Positions 1-10,761 of a stretch of DNA of 64,000 nucleotides are shown piece after piece. Under the pieces are notes generated by a model. It worked only from the letters and a program-made list of their open reading frames with translations. It did no database searches and had not been told where the DNA came from. Numbering within the stretch: the first letter of the stretch is position 1; each line of letters opens with the position of its first letter. The position numbers and the translations under genes were made by a program. The stretch comes from Malus domestica (lineage: Eukaryota > Streptophyta > Magnoliopsida > Rosales > Rosaceae): positions 36,409,001 to 36,473,000 of the forward strand of contig NC_091671.1 of NCBI RefSeq assembly GCF_042453785.1. Reading direction: 5' to 3'.

Positions 1-1081
1 AAGTTGAAAAATCTTTGAAGAAATTGAAAATAATTGTGATTTCTGGAAATGGGTTGAGCTTAGCTGAGCTCAGCTGAGTCAGGCTGCTGAATTCTTTAAT
101 TTTCTTGAAAAAATTGATTAACATGTTATTGGGGTTTATGAATTGTTGTTATTTTAGTTTCAAGAATTAGTTTTTGATATAGTTTGGATTTCGCAAGATT
201 CATATGCTTTTTTGTATTGACAAATAATGCTGAAGAAGATGATTAGTTGCATTTTGGTAAGATAGAGTTAAGAAGATAATGAGGCAATGGCATTGGGTTT
301 AGCCGAGGAATCGACCGTCTGAAACTTGCGGCTCTAGAGATGGATTTAGGCCTTTAAATGTGTTTTTGACCATCAATCTGCACATTGACAAGCCGGAGTT
401 AGTTTTTTATGCCGAAGATGGTATAGGAAATTGTTTGATTCGGACAATTTTGTTGGTGTTATTTTGTTTCTGATTTTGACATCCGCGTGTGATTGTCGGT
501 ATTAATTTTCCAGTCTGTATGTAGGACATTTATGTGATCGAAAGTGAAAAGTAGTAGATGGGTTTTTTAGTTATCCAGCATCTTCTCTCTTCCCCTTTAA
601 GTTCATGTCATTCCTGTATGTATCTGTGTTATCTGCAATTGCTATTGCGAATCACAAGCTGGAAGGTCTACAAATGATATGCATGAGATAGGATTTTAGC
701 TTAGTATCCCATCATCATATTGTGAAGAATAGACTGCTGGAAAGAGATCTTAGGTCCTATGGAACTTATGAATGTCAGTTCTTGAAGGCATTGTGCATAA
801 TCTTGAAACATTGCTAATTTCCTTTCAAGCTAGTTATACCACAAGTATTTCTTTTTTAGTTCGCAAAACAATATTAATGGTAAATTAAATAGGGGAAAGG
901 AAACAAGTAGTTTCTTGTATTCCGTGCTTCAGTTGATGGAATATAGTTCTCACAGTTTTCTTTTGATTAGGATATCCTTGATTATAATTTTATTTTCAAT
1001 TTGCGCTGAAGAAATTTGATAATTTGAGTTTTAAAAGCACTGGAAGTTAAGAGGCAATACTTAGAACTTTCTGTTTAACAG
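1..1081 (+). other. Intron of the UBTD-like gene
   Basis: No coding exon is visible here. The stretch is AT-rich and ends in a good acceptor (ttaacag) at 1081, directly before exon 2 of the UBTD-like gene. The first exon would carry the start codon and the short N-terminus, and it must lie left of the window. The one early ATGGGT meets a stop at the next codon. Confidence 0.6.
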
Positions 1082-3174
1082 GAACTTTAAAGAAGATTAG
1101 GAAGCCAAAACCGTGGAAGCATCCTCAGCCGTTAACAAAGTCTCAACTCTTGCAGATGCGTGAAGAGTTTTGGGACACTGCTCCTCACTATGGAGGAAGG
1201 AAAGGTAATATTTCCTCTGGATGTATATATATTGACAAGTACTGAAGATTTTTTGGGGTCCACTGAAGGTTCTTAATTCAAATAGTCGTATCATTTTTTA
1301 CATTTACTTGTTTCTAAGTTCCTATTGGGGCACAATATTTTTATTTAACAAAACAACTCGCGTGCTGTGAAATGATAACAAAACAAAGGGTGGCAACTTA
1401 CAAAGGACTATAGAATGAGTTTATATATGAACACACAGTCGAGGGAAAATTAGGGAACATCTCTGGAATCTGGTGCAGTATAGAGTTAGAGTGAGCTGAT
1501 TGTATAGAAGGGTGATAGAAGCTCCTATCATGTGAATATTAACTAGAAAGCAACAAGATGAAATACTTAATTGCTTTTCTAGTCATGTTAAAAATGTCAA
1601 CATAAGCAGTTGGTCTGAGAATTGTTTCCTTTGAGTCGTTTGAGTTCAATTCAACAAACTTATGTACTCATTCGAGACTGAATGACCATTGAGGTCCATA
1701 AGTGTTAAGAAGAACGTGAGTATGAGATATTAAATTACATATGTTTTGGTAAATTTGCTTTCATCCTGAATAATTCATGATTTCTCTACAAACCCGAATT
1801 TCAGTATCGAGTGAACATTCTTAGTAGTGTAGGGGAATATGATTTTCTTATATTGTTGTATGCTCTCTGGTGCAGCGCACCAAGATGGCTGTTGCATTAT
1901 CTGTCTTTAGTCTTGTGCTAGTTGTGCTTCCCTTTTCGGATTGATGAGTGTGGGGTGGGGTGGTGGTGTTGGTGGAGTTGAAGGGGTTGTTCATTACATT
2001 TCATTGTTGTTATCACCATCTAAAAATTTAGCTTTTACTTCAGTTTGGAGATCCTATTAGAGCTCAATCTGTATTATTTGAAACTACTATGATATATTGA
2101 GTAACCCAGGAACTTGTCTAGAAAGTCTTGTAGCTGACAAATGAGCATTTTTTGTTAAATGAGGGCACACCAGAGGTAAGAATAAGGGAGAACCAAAGCT
2201 AACTAGATAAGAGAATAAAAATTTTCACATCATGTGAATGCAATGACAGCTAATGGCTGACCCAAAAAAAAAAAAAAAAAAAAAAAAAGAGAATGAGGAT
2301 TAGCTTCTTGTCCAAGTCTTTAAGATATGATTTGTAATTTTGTATTTAGTTGAACAAGTCCTTCATTAGTGGTCACCACTAACCTCAGGATTAACAAGAA
2401 CAATTGAAAATTGTTGCAATATTACCAATGTTCACACTTTTTTTTTCCGTATATTTTGATGCGGTTGTTTTTGGTTCTTGGGAGTGATGTTGTAGGTTTA
2501 TGCTTGCGATACAAAATTAAATAAAGATCTTTTCAACATGATATTGGTTCAGAATCGTATAAGCACAGAAAAGTGATTATTGTGGTCATTTTCTTGTTTG
2601 ATTTTGAATTGCTACCGTGGTTTTTGTTTCCCTTTTCTAAATTGCATTCTTCACACATGTTATATCTGAAACAAAAATTTCGCCTGTACTGCACATTAGA
2701 GATTTGGGATGCACTTCGAGCTGCTTCTGAGGCAGATCTAAGCCTTGCACAAGCGATTGTGGACAGTGCTGGGGTCATTGTTCAAAGTGCTGATTTGACA
2801 ATTTGCTATGACGAAAGAGGTAGTTAACCATTTTGCACTTTTCTTCATAACTATTTCCTGCCCCCAATAAACTCAAATGCTATGCAGGTTTTTTTTTCCT
2901 GTCTTTAAGCAGGTTTGTGTGCATGTGTGCGTGTGTTGCATTTTAAAGTCAATACCCAGTCTAAGTATGCGTTTACCAGTTTATGTTGTATGCTCCATTG
3001 TTGGCGTGTGAGCTTGTTCCGTCTCTGTACAAATGGCTGATTGCCCTTCATATTTTATTGCCTTCATTTTCAAATCCTCTTAGCGTGCCCTTACATTGCC
3101 CCCTTGCAGGTGCAAAATATGAACTACCCAAGTATGTTTTGAGCGAGCCAACCAACTTAATTCAAGAGAGTTGA
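1082..3174 (+). CDS. Ubiquitin domain-containing protein (UBTD1/2-like), 3' three exons
   Basis: Three exons can be joined by GT/AG rules: 1082-1204, 2700-2819 and 3110-3174, ending at TGA 3172-3174. The product reads KKIRKPKPWKHPQP, then [21 protein letters not shown], then DERGAKYELPKYVLSEPTNL. This is the conserved UBTD (DC-UbP) N-terminal domain, which in animals binds ubiquitin and E2 enzymes. Plant members are about 115 residues and consist of this domain only; about 101 residues are seen here, so only a short N-terminus is missing, lying left of the window. Introns are 1495 and 290 bp. The frame is kept at every junction and no damage is seen, so I regard it as functional. The exact biochemical role in plants is not known to me. 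Confidence 0.9.
2264..2288. repeat. Poly(A) tract
   Basis: A run of about 25 A residues in the second visible intron of the UBTD-like gene. No target duplication or SINE body is evident beside it. Confidence 0.7.
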
Positions 3175-3357
3175 CTCAAGAGAGGATATGACAAACTTTG
3201 TTCACAAGTTTGAATGTAAATCATGTATATTTTTCTCTCGTCTCTTCCATATCTTAAATAGAGATGGTCACTTTTACGCCTTTCCTTTCACGTTCACTTG
3301 AATTCTTCTTAGTTTGCCGCAAGTTTCTTTGGTCAATTGAACAGTAACGCAAGTGTT

Positions 3358-3363
<6 letters not shown>

Positions 3364-3398
<35 letters not shown>
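3364..3398. repeat. (CT)n microsatellite
   Basis: About 17 uninterrupted CT units between the UBTD-like gene and the hAT-derived gene. The rest of 3175-3596 holds the probable 3' UTR of the first gene and no other feature I can support. Confidence 0.95.
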
Positions 3399-3402
<4 letters not shown>

Positions 3403-3596
3403 ACCCGAATGGTAGCTTTTACTGATCGTTTTCACTCTTTGTTTCGAGCTGATGCCCGAGTAGAATCATATAGTTCTGATAGAAAAGAAAATTGTGTTTC
3501 GACCACAAGATGCTAAAATGTTACCATCAACGACCGTCGATAACATTGCTCAAAATGTTAAAACTTACAAAAACCGCAGAACAACAATGCACTTGA

Positions 3597-5351
3597 CTAA
3601 GTCATCACTGATTCATCTACATTGCTTTGATTCGAATCCTTAAAATACTCCACCATGTCATCGGTCCAGTTCTGAGCTCGAAGTTCAGCGTCTTCCCAAT
3701 CCTTCAAGCAAAAACTGCAGTCCAACATTTTTGGAGACTGCATGCTTCTCCTCTGGTCCAAGACCTGCTTACCTGCATTACTAAAAACAAACTCCGGCGC
3801 TATTGCAACCACCGAAGGTGTTAGTAGGTCGCGTGCCATAACAGCAAGCGCAGGGAACCAACCCTCGCTCGATTTCCACCATTCTAGAACATCAAGATTG
3901 ACATACTCTTGATTGCTCATGGTGCCACGGTGATTCATCCCCAAGTATCTATGAAGTTCAGTTGGCCCATACTTCTGTTCTTCTTTTTTCCTCAGTTTTG
4001 CATGAAACTCAGCCATCAATCTCTTCGTGTAGTCATTGCTGTGAAATTCGGCTTCTTCATCTTCACCTTCTGTTTTTCTCTTTGCAAATTCTGATTCGTA
4101 AACCTTGTAAAGGTTATGCAACAATGTCTCGACAGATTTCGCATCAGCTTTCAGCGGCACGGTTAAGTTCTGGGAAATTTCATTTAACCTCAGCTCTACG
4201 CCGTGTAACTGCATTCGAGGGTCCATTGCAGCAGCTAAACATATACCAGGCAACATTTCCTCACAGTAATTTCTGAGTTTTGATTCCATTATTTCGTAAA
4301 CTGGTTTAAACCCGGAATGATCTCTGTGTTCCGAAAATGTAGAACTAATGAAGCAAAAATGCTTGAGAATGAAACAAGAACTGCGAGAATAAACGTTTGA
4401 ACTCAATGTGGTTGCAGCTTCATAAAAAACCTTCAAAAACTCCATAAAAACAAAGCAAAGCTCCCAATCTTTTTCAATTAAACAACCGGTATCGGGTTTA
4501 TTATTGTAAAAATCATAGATTGCATCCTTGTAATCCACCAAAGATCTTAGCATCAGATAAGTAGTGTTCCAGTGACTCCTGCTATCTGGTTTTAACTTTC
4601 GGCGTTTTAAACCGCGAAGTAAACAGAAAGTATTCCAATCATATTGCCTAGAAGAAGAAGAAACATAAACCACAACTGCCCTAAGTGTTTCCATGCGAAT
4701 TTCCATCAATTTCAACCCTTCTTGTACAATTGAATTAATCACGTGTCCTAAACATTTCATGTCCGAAAAACGAACTCCATTAGGATGATGCAGAGCATTT
4801 CGAAACATATCAACGATAGCATCGTTGTGAATATTATTATCAAAGGTGATAGCAGAAACTTTGTCATCAATTGAATACTCCCTAAATATATCCATCATGC
4901 ATTGAAATATGACACAATCACTATGAGGGTATTCGAGCATACGAAAACCGATAATTCTCTTCTGCAACATCCAAGAAGAATCAATAAAATGCGCAGTCAC
5001 GCAAACAAAACCAAGCCGATCATCGCTGCAACTCCAAAAACTAGAACTCAGAGAAATTGTACCCGTGAAACTAGCAAATTCTGATATCAATTTGTTCTTC
5101 TTTTCACTAAAAAGTTTCAAGCAGTCGCTTTTAATAAGGAATGGGGGAAGAGTAACGTACTTGGGTTGAATACAGCCTTTGATGAACGTCTCGAATCTGA
5201 CATTTTCGGCAGGAGTGGAAAGTTGGCCTGTTGAAGTAATGTATTTGGCCATACCTTCTCTGGTATTGTAGTGAAAGTACTCAAAAGTTGGTATAGAGTT
5301 GCTTCCAGAACTATCACTATCAGCAGCTTCATTGATTTCGACATCATCCAT
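3597..5351 (-). CDS. hAT transposase-derived protein (RICESLEEPER-like, no BED finger)
   Basis: Single-exon ORF of 584 aa. The order is an acidic Ser-rich N-terminus (1-25), an RNase H-fold hAT core (about 60-460), and a C-terminal hAT dimerisation region (about 468-560) with LDVLEWWKSSEGWFPALAVMA and VLDQRRSM. Active hAT proteins usually start with a BED zinc finger; none is present. In the core, the usual first catalytic Asp (family motif TTDxWTS) is replaced: residues 102-107 read SSSFWS. A second Asp (ITFDNN, D171) remains. No terminal inverted repeats were found around the gene, and a TATA box lies 133 bp upstream. I read it as an exapted transposase, probably a nuclear DNA-binding or dimerising protein. 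Three decayed relatives lie in this window at 10762, 22870 and 24390. Confidence 0.8.
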   Translation of the reverse strand: MDDVEINEAADSDSSGSNSIPTFEYFHYNTREGMAKYITSTGQLSTPAENVRFETFIKGCIQPKYVTLPPFLIKSDCLKLFSEKKNKLISEFASFTGTISLSSSFWSCSDDRLGFVCVTAHFIDSSWMLQKRIIGFRMLEYPHSDCVIFQCMMDIFREYSIDDKVSAITFDNNIHNDAIVDMFRNALHHPNGVRFSDMKCLGHVINSIVQEGLKLMEIRMETLRAVVVYVSSSSRQYDWNTFCLLRGLKRRKLKPDSRSHWNTTYLMLRSLVDYKDAIYDFYNNKPDTGCLIEKDWELCFVFMEFLKVFYEAATTLSSNVYSRSSCFILKHFCFISSTFSEHRDHSGFKPVYEIMESKLRNYCEEMLPGICLAAAMDPRMQLHGVELRLNEISQNLTVPLKADAKSVETLLHNLYKVYESEFAKRKTEGEDEEAEFHSNDYTKRLMAEFHAKLRKKEEQKYGPTELHRYLGMNHRGTMSNQEYVNLDVLEWWKSSEGWFPALAVMARDLLTPSVVAIAPEFVFSNAGKQVLDQRRSMQSPKMLDCSFCLKDWEDAELRAQNWTDDMVEYFKDSNQSNVDESVMT

Positions 5352-5483
5352 GTCCAGAAGAAACTTCGAAAAGATGAATTACGCGGAAAAGATGTGAAGA
5401 GATGATTGAATACTTGTAGCCGTTGAGGACTCGGAGGAGTTGCTAGAACTGTGAGAAAAAGAAGGAAGGAGAAAGCTTTAGGG

Positions 5484-5491
5484 TATTTATA
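5484..5491 (-). promoter_or_regulatory. TATA box of the hAT-derived gene
   Basis: The minus strand reads CTATAAATACC, 133 bp upstream of the ATG at 5351. It suits a plant core promoter with a leader of about 100 bases. It is inferred from motif and distance only. Confidence 0.5.
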
Positions 5492-6309
5492 GAGAAATTT
5501 TAGTGCTTAAATGACACTATTATCCCCAGAACTAGCCGTTGTATATGTCTATTTGGGAATGCAAGTGTGTAATTTGACATTATTGATGGGAAATTTGAAA
5601 AACCAAGAAATTGAAAAGCAACGGCTAGTTTAGAATGGTTGCTCCCCTACTAAGCTGAACTCTCTGCGTCTTCCCAAGTTTAGAGCTTTTAGAGCCTCTG
5701 CTTGTAGCCAAGGCTCTAAAGAGAGTTGTTATTTGCACTCGTTCATAGGGGATAAACAAACGAGAGAGAAAATGCAATGACCTTGTTCGAGTGCTAAATA
5801 ATTAGTAGTATAACTTTCACCGAATTACGTATGCTACATGTAGAATTGCATACGAAAATTCAGATCATAGACAGTGCGATCGGTGAAACATAATTTGAGA
5901 AACCTGTGAGGTGAAAATAAGTACAGATCTCATTGGGTGTGTATGCTTAATTTAATCTTTAAGGTCAAATTTGTCAATGGCCATTTGGAAGAAACTTATA
6001 AAATAAAGGCTCATCAACTTTTGGATGAAAACATTTGAAACCTCATAGGGAATCAGTGTAATTTCTAAAACCCCAAGAACTTTTTCGAAAACACGAAAAT
6101 ATAATTCGCTATAATCCCTATCGCCTTGTATACAAAAGAAATGCAAAAAATAGTTTAATGAAGTTGAACTAAACATGTATACAATCCAAAACAAACATCC
6201 GCAAATCGATCCATCTGAAGATTATCAGAAATGCTGGTCTGATTTACAACTTCAAAAGCAAAACCCCAAACATTGGACTTGCAAAATTATAACCATGTAG
6301 AAGCTAAAA
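5492..6309. other. Intergenic, upstream flank of hAT-derived gene
   Basis: No gene is supported. A segment near 5610-5640 (gaaaagcaacggctagttta) recurs at about 11352 and 19605, always on the upstream side of a hAT-like copy or its expected place, so it belongs to the duplicated module. The short minus-strand reading frame at 5952-6194 has no recognisable domain. Confidence 0.5.
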
Positions 6310-8330
6310 ATTGCATCTAGGAGAAGTTCAACCTGACAAGTCTTAGAAACCTTTTCAAGCATTAATTCTTCGTAAAACCCATCAATCGATAAATAATCAT
6401 CTTATCCAAAACTTTACCGTTCTTTGCCAAATACTTTACCACTTTCTTCTCATGTGGGTATCCCTTGAATCCCCTTGTAGTGACAGTCTTGAGGTGTGAT
6501 ATTAGACAGAGAGGCACTGACTCGGGTGTACTCCATCAATGCTCTGAGTATAAGAAAACTAAGTCCTCTTCACGCTCCTCATAATCCTCAACACATTCCT
6601 CGGCCTGAAAAGTACAAATATGAGAATAGTAAAGAGCAACAAGTTGTTATGACTTAGCATGAGTGGAAATACATCATACTTCATATTCGACAACAAGTGA
6701 TTCCAAATTAGGTGATTTCCTGAGCAACTCTGTTAGCAAATTCCAGTGATAGCAATTGTAAAGAACCAGGTTCAAATCCCTCAAATTATCAAATGCAGGC
6801 AGACGATAACTCTTCTTGAAAACATAGGTTAAAGATCAAATATATACTAGTGTATTAAGTAAAAATTTAATAATACATAACATTCAGATTCAAGTAAAAA
6901 ATTGCCAAATCGTTATGCAGGTTTCACTTTACAGACAGATACTACTTTTGGTCGTACCCAGTGCACAAGGCTCCCGCTTTACGAAGGGTCTAGGAGAGGT
7001 GAATGTCGGCTAGCCTTACCCCCATTTATACAGATACTACTTTTGGTACAAAGAAATAATGATAAACAAGCTAAAAATAATGGGAAAAGGCGGCATGCCA
7101 GGGATTTGTCTTTCCCTCGTATTTTAGGATCGTGGAAGGAAATGTGCACAATCTTTTCCTTGTTTCTTTTGTACATAAAAGGAGATTATGATGGAAAAAG
7201 ATAAAAGGAACCGAGTAACTTATTACCTAGATACAGTTCTGTTTCTTTGTCATCTCCTTCCTAACCCAAAACTGAATTACTATTTGATTTCTTTAACCTG
7301 TCCAACTATGAAGGGACCTGATTTTAGCCTGTGCAAATCCCCTTCTCTGTGTCCTAAGTCCTACATAGTGTAAAAGAAATGAGTTGGGGCATATACTTAC
7401 CTCCATAACATGAGCTGAAATAGACAGATATTTAACACTGGAAAATCCCTGCAGAAGCGCAGTTGCTTGGTCAGAAACGGCATCCTGGTATTCAGCCGCT
7501 TAATGGCTATAGAGATAGATACCGCCTTTGACCAGGGATGTTACATTCTCGAATGAATAATTCGACAAATATTCCTGCCTAATGCCAAGGCTGTCAAGTT
7601 TTGGGGCATTTTAGAAATACCGTACTTAATATCTTTTTCAACAACAAACACATTAAGAAAGAAGGACATTCTTAACGTCTTCAGTTCAGGTGAAGAGACT
7701 TCAAAATTTGGAACTGTATCAACTGCAACAGTTGCATTTATAGATAAATTTTCAAGTACAGGGCAGCATGAAAAAAGCTTTTCCATTGAGTTGTCCTCAG
7801 GATGTTCAACTTTGACATCAAGGAACTTGAGTTTTAGGAAACAGCCTGATGTAGGAGAATATAGGTAATACAATCTGACTTAACCTTCAAAGCACCAGTG
7901 TTTTGCACAACTCCAAAGTCGAAAAACTTCATCAATATAAATGCTTTAACATGAAGATCAAGTTCAACTACATTCTGCCTAATGGTGGTGTGGATCCAAC
8001 CATCAATCTGAGAGAAATCCTCAACAAGCGAGCAACAATGAAGTCGGAAGTTTTAATATCCGATGTGTCACGAGAGGGAAGTACCCAATTGACAGAGTTC
8101 AAACAACAAACATGGTCAGAAAGATATTCATTTTTCCACATAACAGACATGCGTTCGAATTCCAAGTCCACAGTGGGAACAAAAGCCCATATGTTATTCC
8201 ATCTAGTAGACAGAATGCTGCTTCTCACAGCAAACTTTGTTGGAATGAAGGAAAGAATGTGACAAAGAATTGCATCTGTTAATCCGCTAATCCTATCTTC
8301 ACTCTTGCTTGATGCTCCAACATCTGCTAA
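6310..8330 (-). pseudogene. F-box/FBD/LRR protein pseudogene
   Basis: Homologous over its full length to the intact F-box gene at 19939-21624. F-box residues (SEDRISGL, then ILCHILSFIPTKFAVRSSILS) lie at about 8170-8300. LRR-like residues follow at about 7541-7873 (FSCCPVLENL). The segment CYHWNLLTELLRKSPNLESLV is at about 6680-6800, and the FBD domain (LISHLKTVTTRGFKGYPHEKK) is at about 6390-6540. Damage includes CGA to TGA (Arg to stop) at 6536-6538 in the motif SEHRW, a five-base insertion after the FBD core that shifts the C-terminus, and frameshifts around 7500-7620. An intron holds a SINE (6953-7029). F-box proteins of this type act in SCF ubiquitin ligases; this copy cannot make a full product. 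Confidence 0.85.
6953..7029 (-). mobile_element. Truncated SINE (Au-like) with 18-bp target duplication
   Basis: The 77-bp body, read on the minus strand, ends in GTGCACTGGGTACG, as I recall for the 3' part of plant Au SINEs. It is flanked by a perfect 18-bp direct repeat, acagatactacttttggt, at 6935-6952 and 7030-7047. Full Au SINEs are about 180 bp, so this copy is 5'-truncated, as expected from LINE-type target-primed insertion. The family name is from memory; the insertion itself is clear. Confidence 0.8.
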
Positions 8331-8340
8331 TCCACTGATC

Positions 8341-8769
8341 CTAACTAAAAAAATTAAATTAAATTAAATTAAAATTAGAAACTAGAAACTCTAAATTTAT
8401 GCTCCATTCAATTAGTTTATAAACTTTACACTGTTCAAATATCTTGACATGTGAAATTCTTCTTTCTAGAGAAAAGCTTTTCGATGAAAACAAAACAGAC
8501 CTAAAAAATTAATCTGGAAGTAGCTGCTAATCATCACAAATAAAGAACGGAAAGGGAAAGACTAGAATTTTCTATCGATCATCTATGAATATTTTCTGGG
8601 TAACCAAACAGATGGTATTTAAGTCCTATGATCATTTTGCAGAATCAAATTTAACTTGTTAACAGAATCCATCTAAAACAAAACACTGGACTTACAGAAT
8701 AAAAATGTCGAAGAAGCTAAAACTTTTCCACTCTCTTACAGAATAAAGTCTGGCCTTACATAATTTAAC
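8341..8769. other. 5' flank of F-box pseudogene
   Basis: AT-rich sequence resembling the upstream flanks of the other F-box copies. For example, the run around 8530-8630 containing ttttctgggtaaccaaacag recurs near 10075 and, diverged, near 21930. No gene is supported. Confidence 0.5.
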
Positions 8770-8960
8770 TTGGCATTTCCTAGAATCCTTTTGCAGCATC
8801 AAATCTCTGAATACCTCATCATGAATAGTAACCTTTCTCAAAATTTTACCACTCTCTAACAGATACTTTGCAACTTTCTGCTCATTCGGATATCAAACAA
8901 GCAGGCACAGACTCCGGTGTACTCCATCACTGATTCCCACCTCCGGTCTATTTTCCAGAC
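8770..8960 (-). pseudogene. Isolated FBD-domain remnant of another F-box gene
   Basis: The minus strand reads EQKVAKYLLESGKILRKVTI followed by HDEVFRDL and CQVKL, which is the C-terminal FBD motif. A partial STPESVPACLIS piece precedes it. The expected HLKTIxxRGFKGYP between these two parts is missing, so an internal deletion is present. No F-box or LRR part is attached. It is the tail of a second F-box copy that has lost its body. Confidence 0.75.
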
Positions 8961-9489
8961 AGAACAAAGGTACTGTGCAGGAATAAAAACTCAAATCAGG
9001 CTGGCAACCAAGATCAAGCATTCCATCCAGAATCCAAACAATAACAGTCTTGTTCAATCGGTCTTTTTGCAATAAGAGTTCATCAAACAGACCTTACTAT
9101 TCTCTCCGGTAAAAAGTAAAAATTTGCAAATAGGTAAAGGAGAATTGAAGAAAGAATGATCACTGACCTGAGGGGAAAGAGCGACATGAAGAAGATTGAC
9201 AACTTAGGATTTAGGAGACGCCTGTGAAGCAGAGATTGTGTCAAATTCGGATGTCTGTCTGGGTATTGCAGAGTGGTTTCTTTCTCTGTCTCTCTTCATT
9301 CACTTGCTGATCACCGTTGGATTAAATTGCATGTCGAGATTAGATTGAGACTATGAAGGGTCGTACGTAGAAACGTGTCGAAAAGAAAACCCACATTTGA
9401 ATGTCTGTCTGGGTTCTTCGTGAAGAAATGCAATTGCAGATAGGTTGGGGTTGGGTTTGGGTTTGGGGTTGGCGTTGGGGTTGGGCTGG
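8961..9489. other. Intergenic, G-rich leader to the telomeric tract
   Basis: No gene is supported. From about 9438 the plus strand becomes rich in GGGTT and GGGTTTGGG runs that grade into the TTTAGGG tract. Confidence 0.5.
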
Positions 9490-9722
9490 TTTAGGGTTTA
9501 GGGTTTAGGGTTTAGGGTTTTAGGGTTTAGGGTTTAAGGGTTTAGGGTTTAGGGTTTTAGGGTTTAGGGTTTAGGGTTTAAGGGTTTAGGGTTTAGGGTT
9601 TTAGGGTTTAGGGTTTAGGGTTTTAGGGTTTAGGGTTTAGGGTTTAGGGTTTAGGGTTTAGGGTTTTAGGGTTTTAGGGTTTAGGGTTTAGGGTTTTAGG
9701 GTTTTAGGGTTTAGGGTTTTAG
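9490..9722 (+). repeat. Interstitial telomeric repeat (TTTAGGG)n
   Basis: About 230 bp of plant telomere units, roughly 30 copies, mixing TTTAGGG with the slip variant TTTTAGGG and a few TTTAAGGG. Ordinary gene-bearing DNA lies on both sides, so this is an internal tract and not a chromosome end. Confidence 0.97.
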
Positions 9723-9850
9723 ATTTCGGGGTTTCGGATTTCGGTTTCGGATTTCGGATTTCGGTTTCGGATTTTGGATTTTGGTTTCGGATTTCGGGTT
9801 TCAAATTTCGGATTTCGGGTTTCTTCGGGCTTCGGATTTCGGGTTTAGGG
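9723..9850 (+). repeat. Degenerate telomere-like TTTCGGA/TTTCGGG units
   Basis: Directly follows the TTTAGGG tract and keeps a 6-8 bp period, but with CGG in place of AGGG (ttcggatttcggtttcggat). It looks like a diverged edge of the same array. Confidence 0.8.
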
Positions 9851-10029
9851 TGAGTATTTTAGGGTGAGTTTATGTTATGGAACGCCGTCCCTTTCCCCAT
9901 TTTCCGTCCACCGTTCCTCTCAGATATGCAAATTCCGGTTACCATCCACCGCGAAATGTACAGCCCAACCCCGATTACCATGCATTTTCTGGAAACACAC
10001 TTAATTCAATAAAAAAAATTCAGAAATAA

Positions 10030-10480
10030 ACGAAAAGGGCAAGACTTGAAGCTTCTGTTCATCATTTTGATCATTTTCTGGGTAACCAAACACATGATAT
10101 GGAATTTATAAGGGTGAAGCAAAGTACCTGAAACGCTGTAATTGGTTACTGGGAAACAGCGGGAAGAACTGAGAAACTATGGACTTGCAAAGCTGTTTGG
10201 TTAGTGTCCCAACTTCTACTTATTGGGAAAGTTGATGCTTTCAAGTTTCAACCATGGATATTGGATGCTTGTGCTCTGCTGCGCCTGTGAAGTCTGAAGC
10301 TTCCAGGCTTCCTACACTCCCTTTTCGCGCCATTCCTTTGGGCTTTTCTACTCTGGGCTTTGCCACTTTGGGCTTCAAAATGGAGTTGTTTCAAACCACA
10401 ATTAAAAAGGGAACTAAAAAAGATAAAAAGACACTGAAAAATTGTGCATATGCCGAATGTATCATTCCCCACTTGGTTTA
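10030..10480. other. Duplicated F-box upstream segment
   Basis: Collinear with 21890-22440, the upstream flank of the intact F-box gene. Shared runs include cctgaaacgctg, attggttactgggaaac and the tail around aaaaagacac. The 21.9-kb copy carries an extra MITE (22182-22379) that is absent here, so the two are paralogous flanks. No F-box coding sequence remains directly beside this copy. Confidence 0.75.
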
Positions 10481-10761
10481 GATACTGAGATATTTCGGCA
10501 AGGGAAAAGAGTATTCCGCTATCAATATATACTACGTAATACATTGTCAATGGGTTGTTCCGATACTACTTCGATGTTTGGTTGATATTTTTGCAACACC
10601 AACAAGTATCGACAATGTACAATGTATGCACTTTGTGAATCACTTTACAACTAGTGGCTAGTTCAATCGATGCTGTAACATCGATTCATCAGTGACATTG
10701 CTCAAACTCTCATAAATTACAAAGACTGCAATATAAAACTTTTGGCTAAGGCCATCATTGA

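Noticed and set aside
2533-3174. Plus-strand frames starting at 2573 and 2983 as separate genes
   Set aside because: They are exons 3 and 4 of the UBTD-like gene read with flanking intron sequence.
9490-9850. A true chromosome end
   Set aside because: Coding and repeat sequence continues for tens of kilobases on both sides, with the same gene family on each side.
10254-10550. Overlapping frames of 75-100 codons
   Set aside because: They lie in the duplicated F-box upstream segment; the frame is not kept in the paralogue at 22 kb.
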